Part shown: positions 14,835 through 22,147 of the stretch, piece by piece | Layout: every line of letters starts with the position of its first letter | How positions within the stretch are numbered: position 1 is the stretch's first letter | Notes under the pieces: model-generated | Told to the model about the DNA's origin: nothing | What the model saw: only the letters and a program-made list of their open reading frames with translations | Databases searched by the model: none | Translations under genes and position numbers: made by a program | From: an uncultured Megamonas sp. | Lineage (GTDB): Bacteria > Bacillota > Negativicutes > Selenomonadales > Selenomonadaceae | Length of the DNA: 22,147 nucleotides | Reading direction: 5' to 3' | NCBI GenBank assembly: GCA_900554895.1 | Contig: USIX01000016.1 | Location: 1 to 22,147 of the forward strand

Positions 14835-15854
14835 ATGCAAAATAAGTTAATTCATGAAAATACAAAATTAGGCATAGCAATTGACAAATGGCGAATACTA
14901 ATGCTTGCAGTATTCGCCATTTTAGCTTTTACCGGTTTTTTATGCAGTATTTTAAGCGGTGCAGTTGCTATTCCCTTCTCCGAACTGTGGCAAAGCATAT
15001 CAAGCGGCACAATCGGGGCACATCAGCAGATTTTAATGAATATTCGTTTGCCGCGCACCATTGTCGCTGCACTCGTCGGCATGAACCTGGCTATTGCCGG
15101 AGCAATTTTGCAGGCTGTAATGAAAAATCCTCTTGCCGACCCGCATATCATAGGTATTTCCTCCGGGGCAGGACTTACGGGTATTCTTGTAATTGTATTA
15201 TTTCCTGACATGGAATATTTAATTACACCGATAGCTTTCATCGGCGCCATGTTTGCCGCTGTTTGCATCTATGCGCTCGCATGGAAGAACGGTATCCGTC
15301 CTCTGCGCATAATTTTAGCAGGCGTCGCCGTTTCCGCATTTTTAGGAGCGGGCATCTCAGCAATCCTCGTTCTTTACAGCGACAGAGTACATGGTGCACT
15401 GATGTGGATGGTCGGCGGTCTTTCCGCCCGTTCATGGCCCCATGTGGAAATAATCCTGCCCTATGCAGTCATCGGTCTTATTCTGGCTATGCTCGGCTCG
15501 CGCCATTTAAATATCCTGCAGCTAGGCGATGATATCGCCAAAGGGCTCGGCGTGAACGTGGAAGCAACACGCATTATTTTAACGGCAATCGGGGCTCTCC
15601 TTGCAGCCAGTGCCGTTTCAGTAGCAGGTCTGCTAGGCTTTGTCGGACTTATCGTTCCGCATACTGCCCGCCTCATTATCGGCTCGGATTACCGTTTTCT
15701 CGTACCTGCTTCAGCGCTGCTCGGCATTGCCGTCGTGACCTACAGCGATACTTTTTCACGCGTGGCTTTCGCTCCAATGGAACTTCCCGTCGGCATTTTC
15801 ATGGCAATACTGGGTGCTCCGTTTTTTCTATTTCTGCTAAGAAAGGAACTTTGA
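14835..15854 (+). CDS. FecCD-family ABC permease, BtuC-like
   Basis: A 339-residue inner-membrane permease of the BtuC/FecCD/FhuB class with about ten hydrophobic segments. Diagnostic stretches: IRLPRTIVAALVGMNLAIAG, LADPHIIGISSGAGLTGI, MWMVGGLSARSW, LGDDIAKGLGVNVEATR (the ATPase-contact helix) and VAGLLGFVGLIVPHTARLII. It follows the binding protein by 16 bases and its stop is one base before the ATPase gene. It would import a corrinoid or other metal chelate, as part of a BtuFCD-like importer. Confidence 0.93.
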   Translation: MQNKLIHENTKLGIAIDKWRILMLAVFAILAFTGFLCSILSGAVAIPFSELWQSISSGTIGAHQQILMNIRLPRTIVAALVGMNLAIAGAILQAVMKNPLADPHIIGISSGAGLTGILVIVLFPDMEYLITPIAFIGAMFAAVCIYALAWKNGIRPLRIILAGVAVSAFLGAGISAILVLYSDRVHGALMWMVGGLSARSWPHVEIILPYAVIGLILAMLGSRHLNILQLGDDIAKGLGVNVEATRIILTAIGALLAASAVSVAGLLGFVGLIVPHTARLIIGSDYRFLVPASALLGIAVVTYSDTFSRVAFAPMELPVGIFMAILGAPFFLFLLRKEL

Positions 15855-15855
15855 T

Positions 15856-16641
15856 ATGTTGTCAATACACAATTTAACTATAAAGATAAACGGCAAACTG
15901 ATTTTGGACAATATCAATCTTTCATTTAAACAGGGAAAACGTACCGCCATTATAGGCCCGAACGGATGCGGCAAATCAACACTTCTCAAAGCGGTTTCCG
16001 GTCTGTCCCGTCATTACCAGGGAGATATCATTCTAGACGGACAAAATATCAATAACTTATCAAGAAAAAAAATTGCTAAAAAAATGGCTATTCTGCCGCA
16101 GGGAGCAACAGCTCCTGCCGATTTAACGGTAAACGAACTCGTCGCTTACGGACGCTTTCCCTACCGTTCCTTGTTAAAAAGCGGCAACAATCAGAAAGAT
16201 AAAGAAATTATCGCACAGGCTATGACGAAGACAAAAATCGATAAATTCGCTTCCCGTCTCGTTTCTACACTATCAGGCGGTGAACGCCAGCGTACCTGGA
16301 TAGCAATGGCACTGGCACAGCAGCCGCAAATTCTGCTTTTGGACGAACCGACAACGTATCTCGACATCGCCCATCAGCTCGAAGTTATGCAGATTATTTC
16401 CGAACTGAACAAGCAAGAAAACATGACTATTATCATGGTGCTGCACGATATCAACCATGCCCACATGTACGCCGATGACATCATTATCCTTAAAGATAAA
16501 CATGTTTTTTCTCACGGTGCACCGCCAAACGTTTTAAATCCCGATAATTTGGCAGCCGTTTTCGGTGTCAAAGCGGATATTTATCAAAATTGCCAAAATC
16601 CGCAGGATAAAATTATATTTCCCGTGGCTTTAACAAAATAA
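15856..16641 (+). CDS. ABC importer ATPase, BtuD/FecE-like
   Basis: A 261-residue ATPase powering the preceding permease. Walker A is GPNGCGKST (residues 34-42), the signature LSGGE starts at Leu139, Walker B is ILLLDEPT with Asp163-Glu164, and the switch histidine lies in MVLHDINHA. The Q-loop is in AILPQGATAPADLTVNEL. Length and sequence fit FecE/BtuD/FhuC. AAAGGA within the end of the permease gene serves as ribosome binding site. Cytoplasmic face of the inner membrane. Confidence 0.93.
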   Translation: MLSIHNLTIKINGKLILDNINLSFKQGKRTAIIGPNGCGKSTLLKAVSGLSRHYQGDIILDGQNINNLSRKKIAKKMAILPQGATAPADLTVNELVAYGRFPYRSLLKSGNNQKDKEIIAQAMTKTKIDKFASRLVSTLSGGERQRTWIAMALAQQPQILLLDEPTTYLDIAHQLEVMQIISELNKQENMTIIMVLHDINHAHMYADDIIILKDKHVFSHGAPPNVLNPDNLAAVFGVKADIYQNCQNPQDKIIFPVALTK

Positions 16642-16653
16642 ACAGGTGAACAA

Positions 16654-17517
16654 ATGCTGACTATCAAATCTTTAATAAAAAAATTTTCTTCTAAAAATAA
16701 AGAAGGAAAAATTATCTTAAAAACAGCTGTTGACAATCTCAGTTTAAATATCAATGATGGAGAAATCTTCGGTCTTTTAGGACCTAACGGTGCCGGCAAA
16801 ACAACGACAATTCGCATGCTTACCATGCTGACAAAACCTACCAGCGGTAACATTTTATATGATAATAAAAATATACTCGATTATGAACAGGAAATAAAAA
16901 AATATATCGGAGTTGTACCGCAGCATATCAATTTTGACCAAGATTTAACCGTATGGGAAAATATGGAACTGCATGGAAGACTGCACCATATGGAAACAAA
17001 AAAACGTCGCGAACGTATTAACGAACTGCTTGAATATGTTGAACTGCAAGACAGAATAAACGACAGTGTAAAAAAACTTTCCGGCGGTATGAAACGGCGA
17101 TTGCTTATTGTACGTGCTCTTATGCACAGCCCGAAAATATTATTCCTGGATGAGCCGACTGTTGCACTTGACCCGCAGGTACGCCGCCGTATCTGGGATT
17201 TAATCCGCCGCCTCCCCAAAGACGGCGTAACTGTCGTTTTGACAACTCATTATATTGAAGAGGCTGAAAATCTCTGCAACCGTGTTGCCATCTTAAATAA
17301 AGGCAAATTAATCAAACTAGATACACCTACAGAACTATGTCGTCAACTCGGCAAATACGTTGTTGAATGGGACGGCGAAAACAATCGTGAATATAAGTTC
17401 TTCAATTCCCGTCAGGACTGTGCCTTATTTGCTTCCACATTGGAAACCAGCACCACTATTCGCCACAGTAACCTGGAAGATGTATTTGTTGAACTTACAG
17501 GAAGGACGGTCAATTAA
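16654..17517 (+). CDS. ABC-2 type exporter ATPase (DrrA/CcmA-like)
   Basis: A 287-residue ATPase of the ABC-2 exporter class, different from the importer ATPase just upstream. Walker A GPNGAGKTT (43-51), the VVPQHINFDQDLTVWENMEL Q-loop segment, signature KLSGGMKRRLLI, Walker B LFLDEPTVALDP and switch LTTHYIEEAE are all intact; the C-terminal extension ending HSNLEDVFVELTGR is typical of DrrA-type proteins. ACAGGTGA precedes the ATG, 12 bases after the importer ATPase. It overlaps the permease gene by one base (TAATG). Together they would push a substrate out of the cytoplasm; what it is cannot be told from sequence. Confidence 0.92.
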   Translation: MLTIKSLIKKFSSKNKEGKIILKTAVDNLSLNINDGEIFGLLGPNGAGKTTTIRMLTMLTKPTSGNILYDNKNILDYEQEIKKYIGVVPQHINFDQDLTVWENMELHGRLHHMETKKRRERINELLEYVELQDRINDSVKKLSGGMKRRLLIVRALMHSPKILFLDEPTVALDPQVRRRIWDLIRRLPKDGVTVVLTTHYIEEAENLCNRVAILNKGKLIKLDTPTELCRQLGKYVVEWDGENNREYKFFNSRQDCALFASTLETSTTIRHSNLEDVFVELTGRTVN

Positions 17518-18257
17518 TGTTATACGATATCTGGACAGTTTTCTGGCGCGATTGGGTCGTCTTAAAACACCGTATGATAAAATTTATTTTAAGCCGTATG
17601 GTTGCTCCTATATTATACATGGTAGCTTTCGGATGGGGTTTAGGTCGTGCCATCAACACAGGTACAGGCGGTTCTTATCTCGACTTTCTCGTACCGGGCA
17701 TTTTAGCTTTAAACTCTATGAATATTGCATTCAACAGTCTGACACCCGTTCATGCCGAAAAAGTCTATCATAAATCGCTTGAAGAATATTTCATTGCTCC
17801 AATAAAGCCGCTTGCTTTCGTTGCTGGAAAAATACTCGCTGCCGTACTTCGAGGCATGATATCCTCTGCCATAATCGTCGTTTTAGCCTACCTATTCGGC
17901 GCAAGGTTTGATATTACTCCGCTGTTTTTAATAATTTTAATTATTAACTGTATTATTTTTGCTCAAATCGGCTTTTATGCCGCTATGACAGTACAAACGT
18001 TTGAAGATATGGCCCGCTTTAATACGTACATTCTTCTGCCTATGTCATTTCTCTGCGGCACATTTTTTAATACAGACAAACTGCCCATATTTTTACAATA
18101 CTTTATCGAATGTCTTCCTCTCACGCATACAAGCACTCTGCTCCGCTCCATTACACATGGACAGGAACCATCTTTTATATCCGTAGGAGTATTGATTTTC
18201 TACATGGTTGCATTATTTTTATTGTGCAATCACATTATCAAAAAAATAAAAAACTAA
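17517..18257 (+). CDS. ABC-2 type permease
   Basis: A 246-residue membrane protein with about six hydrophobic segments, the ABC2_membrane fold. RMVAPILYMVAFGWGLGRAI (first segment and loop), FLVPGILALNSMNIAFNS and the segment PMSFLCGTFFNTDKLPIFLQ followed by LPLTHTSTLLRS match the NodJ/DrrB-type signature. It is translationally coupled to its ATPase and ends the operon; a perfect terminator follows about 90 bases later. Confidence 0.92.
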   Translation: MLYDIWTVFWRDWVVLKHRMIKFILSRMVAPILYMVAFGWGLGRAINTGTGGSYLDFLVPGILALNSMNIAFNSLTPVHAEKVYHKSLEEYFIAPIKPLAFVAGKILAAVLRGMISSAIIVVLAYLFGARFDITPLFLIILIINCIIFAQIGFYAAMTVQTFEDMARFNTYILLPMSFLCGTFFNTDKLPIFLQYFIECLPLTHTSTLLRSITHGQEPSFISVGVLIFYMVALFLLCNHIIKKIKN

Positions 18258-18347
18258 TATGCAAAAACAGGATGTATTCAATAATTATTAACTGATGTGC
18301 TTCTTCAAAGTTAAATTTAAGATATTTCGTTATTGCCAATAAATCTT

Positions 18348-18380
18348 AGAGGGAGAAAAATTTTTTTCTCCCTCTTTTTT
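18348..18380 (+). terminator. Terminator of the B12 operon
   Basis: A perfect 13-bp stem AGAGGGAGAAAAA (18348-18360) / TTTTTCTCCCTCT (18363-18375) followed by T to 18380. The A-rich inner part makes the real loop larger. The rest of the 222-base gap to the sensor kinase holds nothing else I recognise. Confidence 0.93.
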
Positions 18381-18479
18381 ACTTACAGTAGCATTTAATT
18401 CCCTGCGTGATATTTACCGCATTTTAAACAGGTACACTGTCTTTATCCTGTTGTTAGCAAAATCAGTCGAGAAAACAAA

Positions 18480-19778
18480 CTAAAAATAAGCATTTTCTAT
18501 AACAAGACTAAAACATGAACCGATATTTTCCTCACTTGTAACCGTTATATAACTATGATTTTTTTCAGCCAGCATTTTGGCAATGGATAATCCTAAACCG
18601 TTACCATAATTTGTCCGCGATTTATCGGCCCGATAAAAACGTTCAAAAATATGCGGTAAATCTTCCGAAGAAATTCCCTTGCCGTTATCTGCAACGGATA
18701 CGACAATTTTTTCCTTTTCTTCTTGAAGTTTAATAGATATTTTCCCATTTTCCGCCGTATATTTAATGGCATTATCGATTAAAATAGCCAAAATCTGTTC
18801 AATGTGCATACTGTCGGCATAAACGGAAATATCCTTTATTTCCGCCATATCAATAGTAATATTTTTTTTATCCGCCAGCAATGAGAATTTATTATATAAC
18901 TTTACTAACAAATCACGTAAAGAAAACGTAACCGGATTTACAACCAAGGTATCATTATCATTGCGCGCCGTCAATAAAAGATTGTCAATCAGTTTTTTCA
19001 TTTTTAAGGACTCATCATTCATATCCGTTATCACTTCTTTGGAAAAATCCGTCAGTTTATTATCCTCATCGGATTTTAATATCGTCATTCCGGAAATAAT
19101 TATACTGAGCGGCGTCCTTAGTTCATGTGAAGCATTTGCAACAAACTGCTTCTGCTGTTCAAAGGATTTTATAACAGGCACCATCGCTTTATTTGCCATT
19201 CTGTTTGCAATATAACGGACAAAAAACATGGACAATAGAATGATTAAAATCAAAATAAAAAATATACGTACCGTTTCACGTGCCCAATGAGTAACTTCAA
19301 TACCTACATAAATTTCACCGAGCTGCAAATCATCTTCAATTAAAGGATAACGCATTATCATAAGCAGTTTCGGATGACGGTTTTCCAACAGTACAAATTT
19401 CCAATAAACCTGATTATAATTGAATAAATCGTTCCGGATAGCATTTTCCATAAACGACTGGCTCCATGTTATTTCATTATGTTTCAATAAAAGTAGATGT
19501 TCTTGCGTATAACCGTAGACGAACATTCTGTTAAAATAGCTGTCTTCCGTACTGGGTAAACTTTCATCCAACGTAAAATCCTTAATGCCGTTCATGGAAT
19601 TCATCTTATAAAACAATTCTTCGCTTTCTTCCACGGCCAGCATTTTCAAACGGGATATCTGGTCTTTATACGATATATAACTGCTCACGAAGTAAATGGA
19701 CAGCGACACGCACAGCAGCAAAAAGATTGTCAAAACGGTATAGTCTCTTACAATTTTCTGTTTAAACTCATTAAACAT
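18480..19778 (-). CDS. Sensor histidine kinase (OmpR/EnvZ class)
   Basis: A 432-residue inner-membrane kinase. First membrane segment about 14-34, an extracytoplasmic sensing region about 35-168 of no family I recognise, second segment about 171-191, then HisKA with the phospho-acceptor His218 in ASHELRTPL, and the ATP-binding domain: N box Asn336 (LIDNAIKYT), G1 box DNGKG (364-368), F box HIFERFYRAD, G2 box GNGLGL (392-397). All catalytic parts are intact. It starts 10 bases after the response regulator, with AAGG as ribosome binding site. The signal is unknown; it lies tail to tail with the B12/ABC-2 operon, which makes a link possible but unproven. Confidence 0.93.
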   Translation of the reverse strand: MFNEFKQKIVRDYTVLTIFLLLCVSLSIYFVSSYISYKDQISRLKMLAVEESEELFYKMNSMNGIKDFTLDESLPSTEDSYFNRMFVYGYTQEHLLLLKHNEITWSQSFMENAIRNDLFNYNQVYWKFVLLENRHPKLLMIMRYPLIEDDLQLGEIYVGIEVTHWARETVRIFFILILIILLSMFFVRYIANRMANKAMVPVIKSFEQQKQFVANASHELRTPLSIIISGMTILKSDEDNKLTDFSKEVITDMNDESLKMKKLIDNLLLTARNDNDTLVVNPVTFSLRDLLVKLYNKFSLLADKKNITIDMAEIKDISVYADSMHIEQILAILIDNAIKYTAENGKISIKLQEEKEKIVVSVADNGKGISSEDLPHIFERFYRADKSRTNYGNGLGLSIAKMLAEKNHSYITVTSEENIGSCFSLVIENAYF

Positions 19779-19788
19779 AACAAAAACC

Positions 19789-20463
19789 TTACCTCATATC
19801 AAATTTATATCCGATGCCTCGAATGGTTTTTATACAGTCATTTAATCCCAAACTGACCATTTTCTTTCTAATAGCTTTCATTGTAACATCCAATGTATTT
19901 GAACTTACCTCCGTATCATAACCCCATACCTTATCCATAATTTGCTCACGCGGCAAAATCTGATAGACATTACGCAAAAAAAGCTCCATAAGCTGCCCTT
20001 CTCGCGGACTTAATGAAACTTCTGTTCCCTTATAACTTAAAATTGCATTGCTGCAATCCAATTTTAAGCCGTCGTACTCAACAACATCATGATAAAAAGT
20101 TTTACTGCTGCGCCTCAGCAAAGCTCTAATTCTTGCCGACAACTCCGGAAATTCAAACGGTTTCGCCAAATAATCATCAGCTCCGCTGTCCAGCCCTTCA
20201 ATACGGTCGTCCAATGCATCGCGGGCCGTAAGCATTAAAATAGCTGTCTGATTATTTTGAGCACGCAAAATACGACAAACTTCTATACCGTCTTTTTTTG
20301 GCATCATCCAATCAAGAATAATAATATCGTAATCAGACAGTTTCACATAATCAATAGCCTCCTGCCCGTCATATACACAATCAACAATATAATTTTCTTT
20401 TTTCAATAAAAAAGCTATCATTTTTGATAATCGCTTATCATCTTCCGCCAGTAAAATACGCAT
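19789..20463 (-). CDS. OmpR-family response regulator
   Basis: A 224-residue regulator: receiver domain 1-120 with acidic pocket Glu7-Asp8-Asp9, phospho-acceptor Asp51 (IIILDWMMPKKDG), Thr in MLTARD and Lys in LAKPF; winged-helix DNA-binding domain about 130-222 (SLSPREGQLMELFLRN, IRKKMVSLG, TIRGIGYKFD). It leads the two-gene unit with the kinase. A good ribosome binding site (AGAGGG) precedes the ATG, and a promoter with TATAAT lies about 40 bases upstream. Confidence 0.95.
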   Translation of the reverse strand: MRILLAEDDKRLSKMIAFLLKKENYIVDCVYDGQEAIDYVKLSDYDIIILDWMMPKKDGIEVCRILRAQNNQTAILMLTARDALDDRIEGLDSGADDYLAKPFEFPELSARIRALLRRSSKTFYHDVVEYDGLKLDCSNAILSYKGTEVSLSPREGQLMELFLRNVYQILPREQIMDKVWGYDTEVSSNTLDVTMKAIRKKMVSLGLNDCIKTIRGIGYKFDMR

Positions 20464-20498
20464 AAAAATCCCTCTTATTCATAATATATATTTTTTTC

Positions 20499-20527
20499 AT
20501 TATAACATTCTATTCTTTTTTTGAAAA
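20499..20527 (-). promoter_or_regulatory. Candidate promoter of the two-component system
   Basis: On the minus strand TTTTCA (20527-20522), 17 bases, TATAAT (20504-20499), about 35 bases before the response-regulator ATG. Confidence 0.5.
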
Positions 20528-20629
20528 AATATTATTTTATTTTTACAAACACAAAAATATTTACTTATATTTTATATAAAGTTCTGTATTCGTTTACCAT
20601 AACTTTATAAGTATTTTTTATACCTTCTT

Positions 20630-20664
20630 TATAATGAAATCCGTTGATGTACAAATTATATACT
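20630..20664 (+). promoter_or_regulatory. Possible promoter of the porin gene
   Basis: A perfect TATAAT (20630-20635) without a good -35, and TATACT (20659-20664) further on. TGTACAAAT (20648-20656), the inverse of ATTTGTACA, resembles the AraR-like half-site. The start point cannot be fixed by eye. Confidence 0.3.
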
Positions 20665-20740
20665 AAAGGCAATAGGGAAACTTTAGTTGTATTATTTGTA
20701 TAAGTTTATTTATTTCATTATATTCGGGGGTATTTATTTT

Positions 20741-21997
20741 ATGTCTAAAAAAACATTAGTTTCTGCAATCACCGCGGCTCTTGTCATAAGTGCTGCAAGC
20801 ACTACCTTTGCTGCCAGCAATCCATTCAGTGATGTTCCTGCTGACAGCTGGGCATATGAAGCAGTATCTACACTGGCACAGGACGGTGTAATCGACGGTT
20901 ATCCAAACGGCACCTATCAAGGTCAAAATACAATGACTCGCTATGAAATGGCTCAGATTGTAGCCCGTGCCATGGCAAAAACAGATATCGACAAGGCGGA
21001 TAAAGCTGTTGTTAACAAATTAGCTGCCGAGTTTGCCGAAGAACTAGATAATCTCGGCGTACGCGTAGCCGACCTTGAAAAGAAAAGCGACAATGTTATC
21101 TGGAAAGGTAAAGTTAAATATAAATACAGTGACGAAAATCATGATGAAGGTAAAGACAAACTTTCCAACAAAGTTGTATTCCGCTTAGAACCAAAAGCAT
21201 ATATCGGAAATTCCGGTTGGACAGCCAATGCCCGTATTGAATACGAAATGAATTTAAGTTCTGATGGAAATGCCAGCGACTCCAAAGTAGATAGAGCATG
21301 GGTAGAAGGTCCGCTGTTCGGCGGGACTGTTCAGGCAGGTAAAGTTCCACTCTTTACAGCACAAGGCATGATAATTGATGACCCGTTCTCCGGTGCCAGT
21401 GTAAGCTGGGGCAACGATAAATTAAATGCCACCTTTATGGCAGGCCGTTATAATGCCGAACATGACACACCTAGCGGCACTGATACTAACAGAGATGTAA
21501 CAGCTGAATATTACGGTACTCAGATTGATTACACACCAAACGATAAATGGGCGCTCAATATGGGTTATACAGCCTTGAATAACCTGGAAAAACATGACGT
21601 TAAAACTTCTGCCGATTTCAATGATGACAGTCTTGGCATATGGTATGCCGGCGGCAGCTACGCTTTTGATAAAAACATAAAACTTGTCGGCGAATACGCT
21701 CAATCGGATGCTGACAGTTATGAAAAAGCAGGTATCGTCGAACTAGATTATAAAGAAGCAAAAAAATCCGACCCCGGTTCCTGGGGCGCATATGTGGGCT
21801 ATCGCCATTTGGGCAGAAATGCCGTTATCGACCCAACTTACGATGATGCCGCTGCTGACCAGAAAGGCATGGTAGTCGGCTTCCAATATGCTTTGGCTGA
21901 AAATATCGTTGCCGACATCGAATATTTCACTGGTAAAGATATGTCCACAGACTCCGATGCCAACACATTCTATAGCAAAGTTGAATTTTCTTTCTAA
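20741..21997 (+). CDS. SLH-domain outer-membrane porin (OmpM-like)
   Basis: A 418-residue outer-membrane protein. Signal peptide 1-24 (cleavage after TFA); one SLH domain about 27-80 (NPFSDVPADSWAYEAVSTLA, DGVIDGYPNGTYQGQNTMTR, YEMAQIVARAMAK), which in Negativicutes ties the outer membrane to amine-modified peptidoglycan; a short helical linker with LGVRVADLEKKS; then a beta-barrel of alternating residues with aromatic girdles, closing with FYSKVEFSF, the terminal Phe expected for Bam-dependent insertion. ATG 20741 follows GGGGG by 10 bases; the in-frame upstream start at 20687 adds a non-signal stretch and is unlikely. It is monocistronic with its own terminator. It may act as a general porin and as an envelope tether. 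Confidence 0.93.
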   Translation: MSKKTLVSAITAALVISAASTTFAASNPFSDVPADSWAYEAVSTLAQDGVIDGYPNGTYQGQNTMTRYEMAQIVARAMAKTDIDKADKAVVNKLAAEFAEELDNLGVRVADLEKKSDNVIWKGKVKYKYSDENHDEGKDKLSNKVVFRLEPKAYIGNSGWTANARIEYEMNLSSDGNASDSKVDRAWVEGPLFGGTVQAGKVPLFTAQGMIIDDPFSGASVSWGNDKLNATFMAGRYNAEHDTPSGTDTNRDVTAEYYGTQIDYTPNDKWALNMGYTALNNLEKHDVKTSADFNDDSLGIWYAGGSYAFDKNIKLVGEYAQSDADSYEKAGIVELDYKEAKKSDPGSWGAYVGYRHLGRNAVIDPTYDDAAADQKGMVVGFQYALAENIVADIEYFTGKDMSTDSDANTFYSKVEFSF

Positions 21998-22024
21998 ATA
22001 ATACAGTATAATTACAAATTCATG

Positions 22025-22060
22025 AAGCTTAGTCCTGAAAATACGGGACTGAGCTTTTTT
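22025..22060 (+). terminator. Terminator after the porin gene
   Basis: AAGCT-T-AGTCC (22025-22035) pairs with GGACT-G-AGCTT (22046-22056) with a T/G mismatch, followed by six T. Confidence 0.88.
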
Positions 22061-22062
22061 AT

Positions 22063-22147
22063 TTATAAAGTATTTTTATTGACCTTTAAGTATATGCTCC
22101 TTACCCGCACCTCTCCGGCTGGTTCTTCTTTCAATTTCACATAAATG
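22063..22147 (-). CDS. Possible 3' end of an unidentified gene, cut by the window edge
   Basis: On the minus strand an open frame runs from the window edge to a TAA at 22065-22063 and reads KLKEEPAGEVRVRSIYLK then VNKNTL. It lies just beyond the porin terminator, in convergent orientation, as expected for a gene end. Only about 27 codons are visible, so I cannot name it, and chance is not excluded. Confidence 0.35.
   Translation of the reverse strand, partial: IYVKLKEEPAGEVRVRSIYLKVNKNTL

Noticed and set aside
17360..17773. 137-codon open frame across the ABC-2 ATPase/permease junction
   Set aside because: It overlaps two intact, translationally coupled genes in another frame and has an Arg/Cys/Ser-rich composition unlike a real protein.
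18421..18470. AACAGG / CCTGTT inverted repeat as a terminator for the sensor kinase
   Set aside because: The stem is about 6 bp with a long loop and no T run on the minus strand.

Overview
The window reads as chromosome of a low-GC, Gram-negative-type Firmicute (Negativicutes; a Megamonas- or Selenomonas-like bacterium is my best guess). The inference rests on Firmicute-style ribosome binding sites and an AraR-type GntR/LacI regulator, found together with outer-membrane traits: an ExbB/ExbD energiser and an outer-membrane porin carrying a single SLH domain. No rRNA, tRNA, CRISPR array or insertion sequence was seen.

Region 1 (1-6600) is sugar metabolism. It opens with the 3' part of an ABC sugar permease followed closely by a DhaM-type phosphotransferase and a strong terminator. 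Next come an AraR-like repressor, a convergent pair araE-like sugar/H+ symporter plus cytidylate-kinase-like gene (minus strand), and a monocistronic L-arabinose isomerase araA on the plus strand. The roughly 490-base gap between araE and araA holds divergent promoters and a decamer, AAATTGTACA, shared by both sides, which I take as AraR operators. No araB or araD is in view.

Region 2 (6600-10250) has an AraC-family regulator divergent from an Fsr-like MFS exporter, with three direct repeats of RGTGAT between them, two of them exactly 21 bases apart. A short HhH DNA glycosylase follows, then a convergent DUF2284 cysteine-rich protein.

Region 3 (10300-18380) is the most interesting part. exbB-exbD lead into a cobalamin riboswitch with tandem terminators, then a 24-bp hairpin, then a cobaltochelatase CbiK with an export signal, the C20-methyltransferase CbiL, a BtuFCD-like lipoprotein/permease/ATPase importer, and an ABC-2 type ATPase/permease pair, closing with a perfect terminator. 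The order suggests a corrinoid-precursor pathway that crosses the inner membrane: chelation in the periplasm, import, then methylation in the cytoplasm, with a possible exporter in the same operon.

Region 4 (18400-22147) holds an OmpR/EnvZ-type two-component system on the minus strand, convergent with the B12 operon, then a divergent SLH-domain porin with its terminator, and a probable minus-strand gene tail at the window edge.
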